64,000 nucleotides of DNA from Brugia malayi (GCF_000002995.4 NW_025062477.1:8280649-8344648); one strand, 5' to 3'; shown: positions 37,524 through 51,366, numbered from the stretch's first letter. Notes: generated by a model from the letters alone, not told the origin. Program-made: numbers and translations.

Positions 37524-38759
37524 TCATATGGCGACAGCAAAAACGTTAACAATTGTCACGACTGCTTTGTTTTCCCATCGAACTGTAAATGACACTGAAA
37601 GCAAAACTGTAAACAGCTTTAAGCAACAAAAAATGAACCTACCATAATGATATGATAACATTATGAAAATTGTGAATATGATTATGAACATTCCATATTT
37701 CACCATGAATAGTTCTTGCGATGCAAAAAACTGATTTAGAGAAAAAAAAAAAAAAACGAAAACAATTGTTTACGATCTGTTGCCTTGTCCCAATAGCAAG
37801 TGCTCGACACGCTGAGACCTGCACCGGTATTTGTCTGCATGATCACACAGGTTACTGAAATAAAATTTAAAAAACGAGCAAATTTATATGCTGGAGCGAA
37901 ATTTCAAAAAATTTCTTTTCATCTCAACCTGCATTATATACCATCGGTACATTACAAATAAGTTGCATTAATAATAATAATAATATTAATAATAAACAAA
38001 AATATACATGCAATAAACAGGATCAAAAATTTCCCAAAAGCCTCGTCATCCTAGAAATCAACTGGTTAAGATGGCTGTGAAGAAATTTAAAAGAGAAAAT
38101 CGATAGCAGTTAAATGGTGGAAGTATTCACCAATGTATTTATAGGGCTTATTGAGCTTTACTAGATTAGTGGTAATTGTTTCTACAGCTTGCTGACTCCA
38201 CTGATTTGTTGTAACATGCCAATATGGGCTGTTACCAATTATATTATCCAAAGCCTAAAAAATATTTATGCACTTTATTAGATAATAAGGAATACTACAA
38301 TGAATCAGATCATGTTTTATAATTTATGATCACCTATCTGCGAAAACTAAAAAAAGGGATAAAATTAGGCAAGTTACATTAAGCGGCTGACTATAACAGC
38401 TCACCCTGAAAATGCATTTGCTCTTTAAAAAAATTCCCAGTAAATTTCCTCAAAATGTTGGAAATTAGAACAAAATAATAGAGGATTACTAACAACAAGC
38501 AAAGTACTGTTGAATAAACCAACCTCTTTGCTAATAGTCTGGACTTCCTGACTGAGAGGCACTAAGTGAGAAGCAGAATTCTAAAATTAATAAATCACTA
38601 AATTCCTTTACCAACGAAAAAATAGGAAATAATCCAGAAACATGCACCAGAATTAAATCTTTAGCATTAATAGGTTTATTTAAGAAAACAGAAAATGAGA
38701 TATCTTAATGCTCAAGGAAAATAAATACGACGAACCTCAACAGGATGCGTGTCACTCAT
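37524..38759 (-). CDS. dylt-1: Dynein light chain, Tctex type
   Basis: Five exons (38759-38736, 38580-38524, 38254-38131, 37854-37774, 37594-37524) give 118 residues against the usual 113. The Tctex1 fold is recognisable throughout: NQWSQQAVETITTNL, LNKPYKYIVTCVIMQ, GAGLSVSSTCYWD, and the terminal strand SFTVRWENKAVV..VNVFAVAI. The protein is a homodimeric cargo-adaptor light chain on the intermediate chain of cytoplasmic dynein. The N-terminal 27 residues are variable. It lies 529 nt downstream of the inositol monophosphatase stop, same strand, so shared transcription followed by trans-splicing is possible; a CTTTTAG acceptor-like site lies about 80 nt upstream of the ATG. Confidence 0.95.
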
Positions 38760-39288
38760 CACTATCCAGGAGTTTATTATCTTATAAAATACCGAAATGA
38801 TGAAACACGTTTAGATGGTTTCTCCTAAACAGCACTTTCATCCTGCATGGTATACAATGATTTTCCTAAAAGCTAACTCCGCCCTCATGAAACACATAGC
38901 GCCCCTTAAATTTTCTTCGCCTTTCTTCTTCGAAAATATAAGCTAATCCATGAAATGTGTGAGAATTGTTCTTTTTCTTTGCACGTTTTAGCTAAGGAAA
39001 ATAAAGATGGTGTCATCACCAAAGAGGATAATATTTCAAAATATAAGGACTAATTACACTGTTTACTACTTTATTTGATGGATTAACATAGTTGCAAGTA
39101 CTATGACACTTCTGAGCAACTGAACATAAACATAATACAGTAAAATATTTCTAGTTAAAATTTTCGATCAATTCCTTCTAATGATCATTGGACGATTACA
39201 TACTTATGACAAATCATTTCTACATAGAATTATTTGCAGTGGTAATATTGGCAAAATCAGATGCATAAAAAAAGATGATAAAATGAAT
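38760..39288 (-). other. Spacer between IMPase and dynein light chain
   Basis: Non-coding on both strands. It holds the IMPase 3' UTR and the light chain 5' flank, including a CTTTTAG sequence on the minus strand that could be a spliced-leader acceptor. Confidence 0.4.
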
Positions 39289-41159
39289 TCATCCTTCTTT
39301 GTCATATTCAACATGAGTGAGAGTTGATTTTATTGCTCTAGCCAGTTCAGGAGTTGACGTACAGAGAACTCGACGACCCATAATGTCAAATTCGGCTCCT
39401 ATAATATTTGATTGCTTTAATTATTTAACAAATCAAATAGAAATCAAGTTACATGATTAGTTATTCAACAGTGATAATGTTAAAGAAAATACCAAATTTT
39501 TCACAATATCAGAATCTATTTGTTAGAATCTTGAAAAAAAATAGGAAATATCTGTAAAATCATCAAGCTATTTCGAGTCTGCCAACATCATAAGTAAGCT
39601 CAATTCTGAGAAGACTGATAATTAAAAAAGAAAAGAACATTTACCTGTTGGATCTAGTAATACACCACCTGCTTCTTTAACAATAATTCCAGCGGCAGCA
39701 ACATCCCATGCATGGAGACCATATTCAACATATGCATCCAGTCCACCTTGAGCCACATAAATCATATTCATAGCTGCAGAACCAAATGAACGATGTCTAA
39801 ATCAGGATAATATTTCAAAAGACAACGAGTCATGTTATTTTTTAAATCCTGTATTAAGGCCAAAACAACGGCTGCAAAACCTAAATCATTATTACAGATA
39901 GAATGATGAACAAACAAGTTTTCTTATATGACGGTTAAGTATTATGACTCTCACAAAAGAAACAAAAAGACTGGCCTAAACAAAATAATACAGAAAACAA
40001 TACTGTCATCTGCTTTCCAGATATAGAAATTATCTATGAAAATTATTTTTCTCGAAAATTTACAGCATAGTTTCTTGCAACTATATTCAGAAAATTTTAC
40101 ACTGGAGTAAAACATGAAAAAAAAAGAAGAAATTTTAATGTGTTTTATTCAAAAATGAACAAAAAGATAAAATGTGAAAGTTACCCTCGTATGCCTGCAA
40201 GACATTGCCGGCCATGATTATCTAATGTTATTTTTAACCACTTTTCGCCGAATTCAACCAAATTATGAATCCCATGAGACTGACCAAGTAGGCATCGACT
40301 TATTTCTGTGGATATCGCAATTTATAACCAAAAAGACAGATCAACATCATATCCACTTTTTCAAAAACTCAGCCTGCTAGCAGAACTTAGCAAAAAACTT
40401 TCTACTGTAAAGTCAAGTAATATTACCTTTGGTAGCAGAAACATGAATTGGAAACCCATTTCGAAAAGCTCCTCGTCCTGATTGTGCTGTATAAAGCTCT
40501 TTAGTAATTGGATTATAAACAATTCCGGCGCGTAACTGCTTCTTGATAGCCAGTCCTACACATATAGCGATAATTGGAATTCTGAAATTGAATGTTATTG
40601 AAAGTCATTACTCCACTAGACTTTTAAAATAGAGAAACTTCAAAATGTAGCAAAAGATATGTTTAATCAAATGCGAAATTGAAAATCAGCTCATTAGAAT
40701 TTCGACAATGTATATTACCTATGGACGAAGTTCGTGGTGCCATCAATTGGGTCAATAATCCAGGTAGGAGCATCAGTGTAATCAATTTTTGCACCACCTG
40801 CCACAGATTCTTCACCAATAAACCTGTGAACAATAAACTTTATATAGTTACTTTAACGTTAATCATGAATTTCGCTGATTGTTGTAAGAGATATCTGGAA
40901 TTCGTCATAGCACTAAAATATTAATTTTTCTGCTTATACAAAACGAGATATTCTTCTGCACTTTAGTAACATTCAGAAAAATATTAGAAGACTAATAAGA
41001 ACTAACTTATGGTCAGGGAATTCTTTCGAAAGATTCTCGATCAACATTTTCTCAACCGCTTGATCTGTTTCTGTTACCAAATCGGTGTCTGACAATTTCG
41101 TATGTACTTCTGAACAAGGCTGTTCAAATGCAGCTCGTACAAGCTGCAAAAATTGAAAT

Positions 41160-41195
<36 letters not shown>

Positions 41196-41308
41196 ACTGC
41201 AACATTTCTTTAACAACATCAAAAACTTACTGTTCCTGCTTTATTAACAAGTTTCAAGGCGAAAGTGAAAAATCTGTCCTCATCAGGATGAAGTAGCTCA
41301 CGACTCAT
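39289..41308 (-). CDS. ttx-7: Inositol monophosphatase
   Basis: Seven exons (41308-41231, 41143-41007, 40823-40719, 40581-40427, 40305-40185, 39796-39645, 39398-39289) give 285 residues (human IMPA1 is 277). Metal-binding and catalytic motifs are intact: [31 protein letters not shown], and C-terminal [15 protein letters not shown]. The enzyme is a Mg-dependent, lithium-sensitive phosphatase that releases myo-inositol from inositol monophosphate, closing the phosphatidylinositol cycle. In C. elegans the homologue ttx-7 acts in thermosensory neurons. A (TA)n run lies in intron 1. Transcribed divergently from eIF2 gamma, 1.6 kb away. Confidence 0.97.
41163..41192. repeat. (TA)n microsatellite
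   Basis: About 15 TA units in IMPase intron 1, some 20 nt upstream of the exon 2 acceptor on the minus strand. Confidence 0.95.
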
Positions 41309-42933
41309 ATTCTTTCACTGAAAACGTAATCCAATTGTATCGGTGATTCGGTGACCACAAGATGAAGCAAGATAATTAATTACCCTTGCAAAAAAAGACA
41401 AAAAGTGGTAGCGTTACCACAAACCACTGCCTCTTATGACTGCTAAAGAATGGAAGAGAAAAACAGCCACAAGCTCCACACTAATTCATTTAGACTTCTG
41501 CCAACTGAAAAAGAAAATCGATCAATAAGTGTATTATAAAGCTTCACGAAAAATAATGTTAGTGCATTCAGAAAAGAGGAAATAATAAGGTAAACAAATA
41601 TTAGAGGCTTCGAATAGCAAACGGCCATGACATTAGTCTTTTGAAGTTGAATAATAATAATGTCATCACTCAAAACGTATTATGATCTAACCATTTCAGA
41701 TCACTCATGTATGAATGCAAAAACTTTGTACTGTCAACCAAATCGAGAAAAAAAATTGGACAATTTAGATAACAGGTGATTTAGCACCAAAACTTTCGTA
41801 AAAAAAAAAAACGATTCCAAAGCGTTTACAATGAACGCCATAACATAACCTTCCCTTTATAATCACTCATCTTACACCATTATTTGTTCGAGAAGGCTTC
41901 TTGTCAGTTTCTGAATAGTTCTTTCATCACACTGATGAATTACTTATCCTTTAAAATAAATCATCAAAAATGATATTTATTGCATTACCTGATGAAGCAT
42001 TCGCTTCACAATTATACCATCTCATCGTTAACTCTTACTGGTGCAGATACTGTACGGCATATTAATTGTGGAATTAAAAGTTTATGATCAACAAGGTCCT
42101 ATTCTGACAAAAAAGACACCTCCGTACCGTGTCACGTAATAAGCCTCGTGTTACACAACCCCACGCAACTCACGCATCCCACCAAACACTGAAGCCAGCA
42201 TGGCACGTCCACTCATTTCCCGCCCACAATAGATAAATCTATGCGTCTCCATCACCATCTCATATTGTGCTGTTAAAAGAGTAATTCGTTGCAGCGTGAT
42301 GCAGCTCTCTTGCAAGAGTAAAGTCTCCCGTGAGCATTGGATGCTCGGGAACATGCTCGGGAACGTGCTCGGGAACGTGCTGGTGTGTATGGGTTGCTTG
42401 GGGTGGGGTGAGCAGACATTTCGTTTATTGTTTACTGTTACTAGTCATTGAGATGAGGAACTCACTTTTTCTAATGAACAATTCCATTTGCTATGATGAA
42501 AGAAGTCTCTCTCAGCTTAAATGCTACTTTCACTTTAGCGTTCAAGCATTTGTTTATTTCATCGTACTTATGAATTTACATCTTCGTCTTCTCTGATCTT
42601 CGGGTTAACATCATACTATAAAAGTTCATTTATGAGATTCCATCTGTAATTCGTAAAGTCTATGAATTATAAAGTTTCCAATATGTAAAGTCTAAATTAC
42701 TTCACTTTTAAGTATAAAGAAGGTTAAAGATAGATAAAGGAAAACTGAATTGTGAAATGGAGACAGGAATATAGTTCTGGAAGCATCTATAGGCAGAGAC
42801 TCAATCCTAGCAAGAAATGACAGGCGATGTTGTTTTCAGATTTGTCATTGTTTAACAATAATAAACAAGTTATCGAAACTAAATCCTGAACCTTTTACCT
42901 GGGCATTGCAGAAAGTTTGGATTTGTTTCAAGT
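41309..42933. other. Divergent intergenic region, IMPase / eIF2 gamma
   Basis: Upstream flank of both genes. Contains a 12-bp tandem repeat (listed separately) in a locally GC-rich patch about 42120-42410. No supported exon. Confidence 0.5.
42342..42377. repeat. Three tandem copies of a 12-bp GC-rich unit
   Basis: TGCTCGGGAACA followed by two copies of TGCTCGGGAACG, then a partial unit. It lies in the shared upstream region of IMPase and eIF2 gamma. Confidence 0.95.
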
Positions 42934-45689
42934 ATGGACAATCAAACAGGTTTGTTTCTATCATTCAAAATACTCTTAATTTCATTCTTCCAAATTAACT
43001 ATCACATAAATTTTTCAGACGAAGGTGGAGATAAGGAATCTAAAAATCGTGTTGAACAGAAAGAATGGTTGGCTGAGCAGGATTTGAGCAAATTGGATCC
43101 AGAAATGCTCACACCACTGACAGAAGAAGTAGCTTTACCATTGGTGTTTTTCGATCTTTTGAAGATATATCTGTTAGTGATTTGCGGAAGAAAACTTTTT
43201 CTATTTTCAGGTGATTAGTCGACAAGCAACAATCAACATTGGGACGATAGGACATGTGGCGCATGGTAAATCTACTTTAGTAAAAGCGATTTCTGGTGTG
43301 CATACAGTTAAATTCAAAAACGAGCTGGAACGAAATATTACTATCAAATTAGGATATGCTAATGCAAAGATTTATCGTTGCACAAATGAATCTTGCCCGA
43401 GGCCAAACTGTTACAGGTGTTTTATTTGATTAGGATGTATCTAATTTATATTTGTGTGTATTTTTTTCATTGATAATTTTTGTCTCAAAATTTCGTGTCA
43501 GTATATATAGAGATAAAGAATCAGGGAGTGATTTGCCTTGCATTTCATTGCAATTTAGTTAAAAGTGCAACTATCTAAATATTTTAGTATATACTTAATT
43601 ATGCAGCCATCGACATGATTAACAAAACTGAAAAACTTCGTACTGGCTATCTTCAGTGACCATAACGACATCTGTGCATAATTCGAATGAAGAATTAGTC
43701 GTTATTTCATTCTAAATTTTTTGTATAATTTCAGGTCAGCAGGTTCAAGCACTCCTGATTTATTTCCATGTGAAAGACCCGGTTGTGGCGGTGAATTTAA
43801 GTGCGTTCGGCATGTGTCATTCGTTGATTGTCCTGGTCATGATATTCTTATGGCAACTATGTTGAATGGAGCAGCTGTTATGGATGCTGCCCTACTTTTA
43901 ATTGCAGGAAACGAGTCTTGTCCACAGCCTCAAACTTCGGAACATTTGGCTGCGGTGGAAATTATGCAGCTTAATCATTTGTTAATTTTACAAAATAAAA
44001 TAGATATTATTAAGGTGCGTGTTGTTTCCTTGGGAAAAAATTCCTGAAATTAAAGTCCACTTTCTGTTCATTATTTTCCTAGAACTTTACTTTTTTTTAA
44101 AGGAAAGTCAGGCAAGAGAACAGTATGAGCATATACGCAGTTTTGTGCAGGGTACTGTAGCGGACGGTGCACCAATTATTCCAATATCAGCTCAACTAAA
44201 GTATAATGTTGACGTATGTATTTCACTTCATAATTTTTTCCCCATTGTTGTTTGAACTTCTGTAATTCCTTTTTAAAGGGGTGAATTACTGCGAATTTCT
44301 TTATGATGTTAAGGTTGTTTGTGAGTATATTTGCAAAAAAGTGCCTGTACCTCTGCGAGATTTCTCATCTGCTGCTCGATTGATTGTTATTCGTTCTTTT
44401 GATGTGAATAAACCGGGTTCAGAAGTTGAAAATCTGAAAGGTGGTGTAGCTGGTGGATCAATTTTACGAGGTGTTTTATTTCTTACATTGATTTATTTTT
44501 ATACCTCAATCAAAGCTCAAAATTGGATGTGAGAAATTTACTGCAGTTAGTGATTTGCTTCTTTGAAACGTTGCTTAATATGCGAAAGTACGATAATTTC
44601 AAATTTCAAAACTTTGTGCTTTATGCAGTTCTTAATAGTGTTTTGCCAAAATTTAGGTGATCGAATTTGCTTGTAATAATGCTTGTAATAATGCATACAG
44701 CATTGCTACTAAGCTTGCATAGTGTTAAGTTGTTTTGAATACAAATAAATCAGTTTTAATAACTTGTTTTCAGGTATCCTTCGTATCGGACAAGAAATTG
44801 AGGTAAGGCCAGGTATTGTTTCAAAATCAACTGATGGGAAGGTGCAATGTCGGCCTATATTTTCACGTATCGTTTCATTATTTGCTGAACAGAATCAGTT
44901 GCAGTATGCTGTACCTGGTGGTATGTTCCCATCAAAGTGTTAAAATTTTTGGGACTGATTGAAAGCGCTGAACATTGAAAGTTTCCTCGTGCTTTACTAC
45001 TATTCTCTTGAAATTTTTTTTCGGAAATGGTAATAATACCAAAAATCTACAATAATACTTTCCGAGACATTTTTAAACTCAAGTTTTATCAGACAAATTT
45101 TTGAAATTTTAAATAGAAAAATTCCTAGATGCAGATTTATAGCACAGGTTTCTAATCAGCTGTATTTTCAGGTTTGATTGGTGTTGGAACCAAAATTGAT
45201 CCAACATTGTGCCGCGGTGACCGATTGGTAGGTCACATTTTGGGTGCTGTGGGGACGTTACCGGATATATTCACAGAAATAGAAATCGCGTATTTTCTAT
45301 TGCGGAGGTTGCTTGGTGTACGTACCGAAGGTGGCAAAAAAGCTGCAAAGGTACAAAAACTCAGTAGAGGCGAAGTGCTGATGGTTAATATTGGGTCATT
45401 ATCAACAGGTGGTCGTGTAATTGCTGTAAAAGGTTGTTACGATTACTTTTTTCCTGTTTTGTTTGTCTCTTGACCTGTGTCATTCTGATAGTGCTCGAGC
45501 AGTTTTTGAATTCGATTTGGAATTTTTTCAGGTGACGCAGCAAAAATCGCCTTGACTGATCCAATTTGCACTGAAGTGAATGAAAAGATAGCACTTTCAC
45601 GGCGTATTGAAAAGCACTGGCGTTTGATTGGCTGGGGAACGATACGGCGTGGAACCACCATAAAGCCAACATTGCCAAATTCAAATTAA
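42934..45689 (+). CDS. EIF2S3: Translation initiation factor eIF2 subunit gamma
   Basis: Nine exons (42934-42949, 43019-43128, 43211-43416, 43735-44014, 44103-44213, 44314-44470, 44774-44920, 45172-45432, 45532-45689) give 481 residues (human 472). GTPase motifs: G1 [10 protein letters not shown]3 DCPGH, G4 NKID, G5 ISA. The four-cysteine zinc knuckle (CTNESC, CERPGC) lies in the G domain. Domains II and III follow, with [33 protein letters not shown] and terminal [13 protein letters not shown]. As part of the eIF2 trimer it binds GTP and initiator Met-tRNA and delivers it to the 40S subunit. Very highly conserved; no oddities. Exon 1 encodes only MDNQT. Confidence 0.98.
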
Positions 45690-46963
45690 ATTATGATTGC
45701 ATCACTCTGTCAAGTTGCTCATCGGTCGTCATTGTCTTTCCACTGAAATCTGGGTAATGTGGGAAGATGTTCGTGGTCATTTCTAAGTAGAAGTAATTTT
45801 TTCTTTTTGTTAAGTGATCAAAAGATTATGAATCCGGAAGCTATAAACATGATATGTAAAGGTGGAAAAGAACAGGAAGTCTTTGAAGTACCCGAAAACT
45901 AAGAGAAAACTAGCTTTGGTAGCTTTTTTGAGTAACTCATTGAGATGTGCTGCTTTACGTTCGCTTTTTTATTGGATGACTAGTTATTGTTTCTTCCTCT
46001 ATCTCCTTTGATGTATTGTTGACATGTTTTTAAAAATGCATTGAGAGTTAAAATATTGCTGTTTGGAATGTTGTTACCAATTATATAATCTTATCGAAAT
46101 GGACGGAGTGTGAAGGGAATTTGTATTACTTTGTGGATGTAGTATTCCAAATTGACGGAGAGTGTGAGAGGTTATGCCGCTTATTCACATTTTGAAAATA
46201 CTGATATATATAAGGGTGTATATCAGTCTGCTACACTGAGCTGGTATCACCCAAATCCGAGATGTGCTAGATTCATCATCATAGCAAGGAGATAGTTACT
46301 TCTGCTTGTACATTTCGATGAGTGTCGCCAACCACCTGATAAGGGTTGTACTCAATGATATCATAATAAATAATAATAAACGCGGCATAAATTAGGAGTC
46401 GATTACTAAAGTCGACTGGTCAGAAGTCTTTCAAGTTGTGAGTGACAAAAATATGTAGATGAATTATCATTTTCATCTTCAACTGAAAATGAAACTTTAT
46501 TTCATATTTCCATTAGAAAATTAGTTGTGTAGAAGGGAAAACATTTTTATATTTTTATTTAACTTGACCATCACAACAACAGTAATGAGTACATACAGAT
46601 ATGTAACAAAGTGACGAATAGCAAAAAGAGATCAATACCGAAATAAACGGCAACAGAAAATGAGATCATAAAAAAAGGCATTCAACAAGAAGCTGGAAAT
46701 ATGAAAAACAGATCCGAGAATAACTTATGTATCAAGATGGTCGCTATAGTAACGCTATAGTAACATTTAAACGGGGTCTTCATTTGACAGGATGGTCGCT
46801 ATAGTAACATATAAACGGGGTCTTCATTTGACAGATCAGAAACACGTACAAAGCAAAAAGAATAACTCTCCGCTATGTAATTCTAATGGCAGGAAATCTC
46901 ACACGAAATGGACGCTTGAAAATGCCGTGCAAGCATCGTTTCAAAATGACAAATAATACACCC
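45690..46963. other. Convergent 3' flanks of eIF2 gamma and PIG-V
   Basis: Contains several AATAAA-like hexamers around 46366-46380 and the imperfect tandem duplication at 46735-46834. No supported gene. Confidence 0.5.
46735..46834. repeat. Imperfect tandem duplication of about 44-55 bp
   Basis: 46735/46736-46790 and 46791-46834 are copies beginning GATGGTCGCTATAGTAAC and ending CTTCATTTGACAG. The first copy carries an extra internal 11-bp duplication (GCTATAGTAAC). It lies about 130 nt downstream of the PIG-V stop codon on that gene's strand, probably in its 3' UTR. Confidence 0.9.
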
Positions 46964-48601
46964 TCAGGTAAAAGGAAGCCAGTTAGCATGCAGTAGTGTA
47001 CCAATATAGAAATAGCCCAGCAAGTAAGATAATAGCAAGGCATGCATCCAGTGTGATCTTGAAAAATTGGTGAAAAAAGGAAGGAAAGTAGGATACTGTA
47101 CATCATCTAATGTTACTAGGGGAGTTCGACGGTCCATGTATTGTGCTATGATTAAATAAATAAATGGTGATGACGAAAACAGAATTCGGGTGAACACTTC
47201 CACGTTGTACAACACCAAAGCCAGAAATGTTAGCACCAACGTATGAATTAGAAACGGCAGTATACTGCTCGCATTCTGGAGTGTGCCAAGAATAACTCCA
47301 AATAATGATCTATCATGAAAGAATGGTTTACGTTAGAATTTACAGTTTCCACCTACATTTTCACAGCTTCGAACCATTAATATGATAATATGATATTTTT
47401 ACAACATTTTTACGATGCGGCCCTAGACCGAGTAAGGAAGGAATTTAAGGATGGGTCAATAATAATAAAGTGTAGAAACATTGATATATTCTTCGTTAAT
47501 TAGGTGATTCAAACAAAGTTTTCGTTTTGATGAAAACAGTTCAGATTTACTTCATCGAAATAAGCGCTACTAAAAAATGTACAATGCAACGTACCCATGC
47601 ATTCTTTTTAAAAGATTAATTTCGAACAGAGAGCCATATAAAACGATGAAAATCGCTGGAGCGGCCATTATGAAGCACGGCAGTTTTTTCAACTGCCAGT
47701 AGCCAAAGGGCTCAACTTGCCAGTATTTCTCTTGAACATGATAATAAAATGAGGGAATTGGATATAATATATTTCGTCCTTTCCTACAACGAATAACCAG
47801 TTATGTTTTCCTTTCTTTTTCAAAATCATAAAGTTTTCCAAAATTTCTTCTAAAGAAATTCTAGACGTTATTAAGACATACAAATAAACTTAAACAGTAT
47901 CCAACATATTATCAAAAACAATATAGACCTACACCATACCTACACCATATTAAGCTTTCCAAGTCATGAGGAAGAACTAGTTTGGATTGCAGCGCATACT
48001 GATATACAATATCAGGCATTTCTTTCGCTCTACTGTGAGTGGTATTTCGAGAACAGAAACTGTGATGTATTCTTGAGCCATGAGACACCACTTGACTTCC
48101 AAATATACCCCAGCAAATCGTAATCAACATGATGAATCGAAATAACTGGAAAATCCAAAAAATAAAATACACAAAAATCTGATTGCCGGACTTGAACAAT
48201 ATGCATTCTTCATATCACATGAGCTATTATACACACAGAATCAAAGATAAACGATAACGTAATTATTTTTTAGCTTTATTCAATACAACAAAATGTTGAT
48301 AATATACATATTTTTAGATCCTATGACAATATTTTGTGAAGACATTTTGTGCCAACAAATATTATTTATGTGCAAGAAATTCTACCATATCAGTCAGCTT
48401 CAATTAGCAAGCAAACTTTTACTCATATTCAAACATAACTCCTAAAAACGTGCGACATTAAGAGACTGTGGAAAACTACAGTAAACGCGATTGTGGTATG
48501 TGTTGTTATCTAAATAATAAGCATTTTGGACATAAAAGCAACTTGTTAAGTTCCCAGCCAATTCAAAGTGAACCCATGATAAAGCTGGAAAGTGGAAACC
48601 T

Positions 48602-48646
<45 letters not shown>

Positions 48647-50894
48647 CGCACAACAACAGGAGGATATTGCACAACAACAAAACGTCTGATGATTTCACAC
48701 CTTCAACAACACAGTACCACAATCGCGTTCCCAGATGAATTTGTGCAATGTCACCGAGTAGACTGTTTCTAATGTCAACTGGAATATAATGTAACCGAAA
48801 TTGAAAATGCCATTTGATCTGAAAAAAATTCAGTAGTCTTAATATTTCTAATCATATTCGACTCCACAAATGAAAAAAAAAAAAAAAAAAAAAAAAAAAA
48901 ACATCAAATAAACGATGAAGTCATATAGTTGTTCATCATTACTTTGCTTATTTTTCAAAGAGTACCGAGAATGTGAAGCCTCACTGAAGTTACATGATAC
49001 AAACGGCATTAAGTAATGAATGATTTACGAAAACTAAATTATAGTTATCCCGAAATAATTACTTTTCGATATACTGGATAGGGAAAGCGATTCTAAATCT
49101 GAGTATTTTAGAAAAATACGCCACATTAATATGAAGGTGATTACATGATTTGATGATATAACTGAAGCCAAAAAAAATTTCCAAACTTCCCCTTAACAAC
49201 TGACCAATCCTTTTTCATTTCTAATTTGTTAAAATAAAAAAGAGAAGTATAAAAAACTAACCTAGTTGCAAATGCAAATGAGAAAAACAGAGCAGCTATA
49301 ATGTACCGTACAAACGAAAGAGACGGATCCGCATAGAGTACGAACATTCCACAAAAAGTTAAAAGCATATACACACTTTCGGAATAAACAGCAGAAAAGA
49401 AAACGCTAGCCGGATTTAAAGTAAACACAATGCAAGCGAGCAAAGCACGTTTCGTCGACTTAGTGAGTATGAGTAGCAACGCATACAATAGTTGTCCACA
49501 CAGCGCAAAAGCTATCTATAAAATTTTATAAACATGAGCATCACTACATTCTACAAGTTTCCTTTTACATTATTTATCTAACTATTTTACGCCCAATTTT
49601 TTTTTTTTTTTTTAACTTTTACATACAGAAGGTACGAAAATCTTACAAAGTTGACAATGACAGCGGTAAGTATAACAGCTGTTGAAAAATGAATAAAGGG
49701 CAGTGCCCAACTCCAAATAAGTGTGAGAGAATAAATCAAAGTCGGATAGAGAGGAAAAAAGGCAAGATTGCTCTCATAAGTATAGCCGTACTGAGCAATA
49801 TGCAGGAAATGTACCGCATCCCATCTTATTAGACCACCAAAAGCAATTTGAATCCAACGATCAACTTGGGACAATTCCGCTGTAATATTTGGCAAATTAA
49901 ACTGACACGAAAAAAAATAAAAAAGATCATACTACTGTAATCTAGTAGCTACCAAATATAGAAACATCGTAAAATTTTTAATGAGTATTTCGAGGCTAAA
50001 ATCATTCTACAAGAACATATTCGATTTTAATCCTAAAACCAATTTAATGTTATCAATTTAATACAGTCAGATTAATCACAGTGATGCCTTCCCAATCCTG
50101 ATTTTTAATGAAAAGACTGTAAATTAACACAAAAAATTGTTTTCTTTTACATCAAAAGACCTTATTGGCATCTAAATATTCTGTCTAAATATGTCTAATA
50201 GATCTAAATATTATATGAAATACACCTAAATATTCTGTTATTGCCATAATTTATTGTATGATTTTTCGATAAAGTCCGACGCCAAAACATTTCGGATCCG
50301 CCAATGTATCAAAATATAATAAATATGAAAAGTTACAATATGATATAACAAACCTTAATAAATAAACGTAATAACACTACAAAATGCTGAGATATTAACC
50401 TTGCGGGATTGGAACTCCTTGGAAAGCGTCCGAAGGATAATCAGTTACTACAACATTCATTATAAACTGTATGATGAACATCAGTATACGACTTATTATA
50501 CACTGTTTCAGGACAAAAAATGCGAATTCTGCATCCCATCGCCATTCTTTCTGCAAAAAATAAAACTCTATCCAAATGTGAAAACAACTTTAGCTAATAA
50601 TAATTTGATGTACGAAATATTTCTACATTCATATTTCAATTCCATAGCATAAGCTTTTACCAATGGAAGCTAGAACTGAATTTCTTGAAATTGAAGAATG
50701 CTGGAAGTTGTCTCCAAACACAGTTCGATAAGTGTCCAAAAAAAAACGGAAATTGGTTCTGTAAAAAATTTCCTCCCATAAATTTCTTTTAAAACTCAAC
50801 GAACCGACGAGTCACTGCTATTAAGATGATCTCTGAAATTTGTTAAAAGAGTACTGGTATTCACTTCTTTTTCTTTCTCTATTCCAGTGGCCAT
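46964..50894 (-). CDS. PIGV: GPI mannosyltransferase 2 (PIG-V)
   Basis: Eight exons (50894-50805, 50550-50400, 49879-49647, 49515-49262, 48818-48701, 48145-47935, 47730-47595, 47309-46964) give 512 residues (human 493). Diagnostic features: an N-terminal helix region VLKQCIISRILMFIIQF, the luminal loop GGLIRWDAVHFLHIAQYGY.YE with the conserved Arg-Trp-Asp, LAFFPLYP, LNPASVFFSAVYSES, RSNGIFN, YWQVEPFGYWQLKK, and the C-terminal LLHANWLPFT. Many membrane segments, as expected for this ER GT-C enzyme, which adds the second mannose to the GPI anchor precursor. The exon 3 acceptor was chosen at ATTACAG (49880) because it alone keeps the frame. Intron 5 holds a (TA)n tract. Confidence 0.94.
48604..48645. 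repeat. (TA)n microsatellite
   Basis: About 20 TA units in a PIG-V intron, between the exons ending at 48701 and starting at 48145. Confidence 0.95.
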
Positions 50895-51366
50895 TTCCTG
50901 TGAAACGATAACAATATTTTATAGCTACAGGTTGCAAATCACATAATACCAATCATTCACTATCTAAAATACAAAGCATAAATTTCATCATGGATTAAAA
51001 TAATTTTCTGAACAGTAATATGTGTTAGAAATTTTTGGAAAAATGAAAACTTTTGGCAAGCTGCACACAGCAAAAAGAAACAGTACTGAAGAAGACATTC
51101 AGGACTAGGCTACGGAAATGTAATTAGAGAGGAAGAAATAACAGATCCTGTGAAAAACAAAGTGCTAAATAAGTAGGAAAAGTATATAATTAGAGAATAA
51201 CTTCACAACAACACGAAGAAATAAAGACTCTAAAGATATGAAAACTGAAGATTAGTCCTACTACCTGTCATTTCTCCAGTCATCCTTCCTAGCGCACAAA
51301 TCTAACGGACTGCCTTTGTTGACGACAAATGAAATTGTTACGTTTTCGCGATTGGATACACAACTG
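50895..51366. promoter_or_regulatory. Short divergent promoter region, PIG-V / INTS4
   Basis: The two start codons are 472 nt apart and point away from each other. No TATA-like or named element can be assigned. On the INTS4 side the sequence is open in frame upstream of the chosen ATG, so its 5' boundary is uncertain. Confidence 0.5.

Noticed and set aside
48442..48689. ORFs encoding alternating Ile/Tyr on both strands
   Set aside because: Translations of the (TA)n microsatellite within a PIG-V intron.
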